From assembly GCA_902619265.1 (NCBI GenBank), contig CACNDL010000007.1, positions 1-47,992 on the forward strand: a DNA stretch of 47,992 nt. Direction: 5' to 3'. Both the position numbers and the translations under genes were made by a program. This DNA is from an uncultured SAR86 cluster bacterium (GTDB lineage: Bacteria; Pseudomonadota; Gammaproteobacteria; Magnimaribacterales; TMED112). Below the pieces are notes generated by a model. That model was given only the letters and a program-made list of their open reading frames with translations, made no database searches and was not told where the DNA came from. Positions 47,672-47,992 of the stretch are shown piece after piece. The stretch's first letter is position 1, and each line of letters starts with the position of its first letter.

Positions 47672-47992
47672 ATGGTAGTAATTAGACTTTCAAGAGCAGG
47701 GGCAAAAAAACGCCCTTTTTATCACATATGTATATCTGACAGAAGAAATAAAAGGGACGGCAAATTTATTGAAAGAATTGGATTCTATAATCCTATAGCT
47801 AAAGATACTGAAGAAAAAATTAGATTTGATCATGAAAGATATGACCATTGGCTATCTGTAGGTGCAAAACCTAGTGATACAGTTTTAATGCTTCTTAAAA
47901 GATCAAAAATGTCTGAAGAAGAAATCAATAAGATTGAGGAAAAGAAAGCTGCACAACAACAACGAAAGAAACAAGAAGCGATACTAAAGAAA
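47672..47992 (+). CDS. rpsP: 30S ribosomal protein S16, 3' end outside window
   Basis: S16 is needed for 30S assembly. The frame from ATG reads [18 protein letters not shown], then [13 protein letters not shown] and [17 protein letters not shown], the full S16 core. It is still open at the window end after 107 codons, while E. coli S16 has 82 residues, so this protein carries a Lys/Gln-rich C-terminal extension. rimM-trmD-rplS usually follow. Confidence 0.96.
   Translation, partial: MVVIRLSRAGAKKRPFYHICISDRRNKRDGKFIERIGFYNPIAKDTEEKIRFDHERYDHWLSVGAKPSDTVLMLLKRSKMSEEEINKIEEKKAAQQQRKKQEAILKK

Overview
This 48 kb window looks like chromosome from an A+T-rich, streamlined marine gammaproteobacterium, with the SAR86 lineage as my best guess (inference only; no 16S or marker search was possible). 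Three gene blocks keep the order found in gammaproteobacteria: bepA-perM-bcp-dapA-bamC-purC with isc-ndk-ispG-hisS-yfgM-bamB-der, sdhCDAB-sucABCD, and murJ-ribF-ileS-lspA-ispH. Genes are packed with overlaps of 1 to 27 bases, TTG starts are common, and the longest gap is about 100 bases. I see no tRNA, rRNA, CRISPR array, insertion sequence or prophage.

Layout. Positions 1-6909 form an accessory catabolic block: the 3' part of a large secreted S8 protease, a DUF3089 esterase-like protein, a GPH-type sugar transporter, a nitroreductase and a monoacylglycerol-lipase-like hydrolase. Positions 6906-20790 hold envelope and central genes: BepA protease, PerM-like permease, Bcp peroxiredoxin, DapA, BamC, PurC, the ISC iron-sulfur genes (iscS, iscU, iscA, fdx, iscX, without iscR, hscB or hscA), Ndk, IspG, HisS, a YfgM-like protein, BamB and Der. 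Positions 20837-31648 are one TCA-cycle operon, sdhCDAB-sucAB-lpd-sucCD, giving complex II, the complete 2-oxoglutarate dehydrogenase complex including its E3, and succinyl-CoA synthetase. A MATE exporter converges on it. Positions 33015-41520 carry an acyltransferase, PdxB, MsrB and murJ-ribF-ileS-lspA-ispH. Positions 41557-43630 are the peptidoglycan-recycling pair AmpD and AmpG, the latter with a fused VanZ-like tail. GroES/GroEL follow with a heat-shock-like promoter and the only clear rho-independent terminator. A urate-oxidase-N-like membrane protein, a CorB/CNNM-like protein and the start of rpsP close the window.

The genes work together in several ways. IspG and IspH are the two 4Fe-4S enzymes ending the MEP isoprenoid pathway, and they depend on the ISC genes, as do SdhB's clusters. 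BamB, BamC and BepA serve outer-membrane protein assembly and quality control. LspA is needed to process the lipoproteins BamB and BamC. AmpD and AmpG recycle cell-wall fragments, and MurJ exports lipid II.

No wholly new multi-gene system stands out. The most interesting signals are small: a ferredoxin gene with no normal start codon behind an A10 run at the end of iscA; loss of hscBA together with a degenerate HscA-binding motif in IscU; a Glu replacing a catalytic Asp of LspA; an AmpG-VanZ fusion; several operons whose -10 box sits 6 to 10 bases before the start codon without a Shine-Dalgarno sequence (candidate leaderless mRNAs); and four out of four convergent gene pairs that overlap at their 3' ends.
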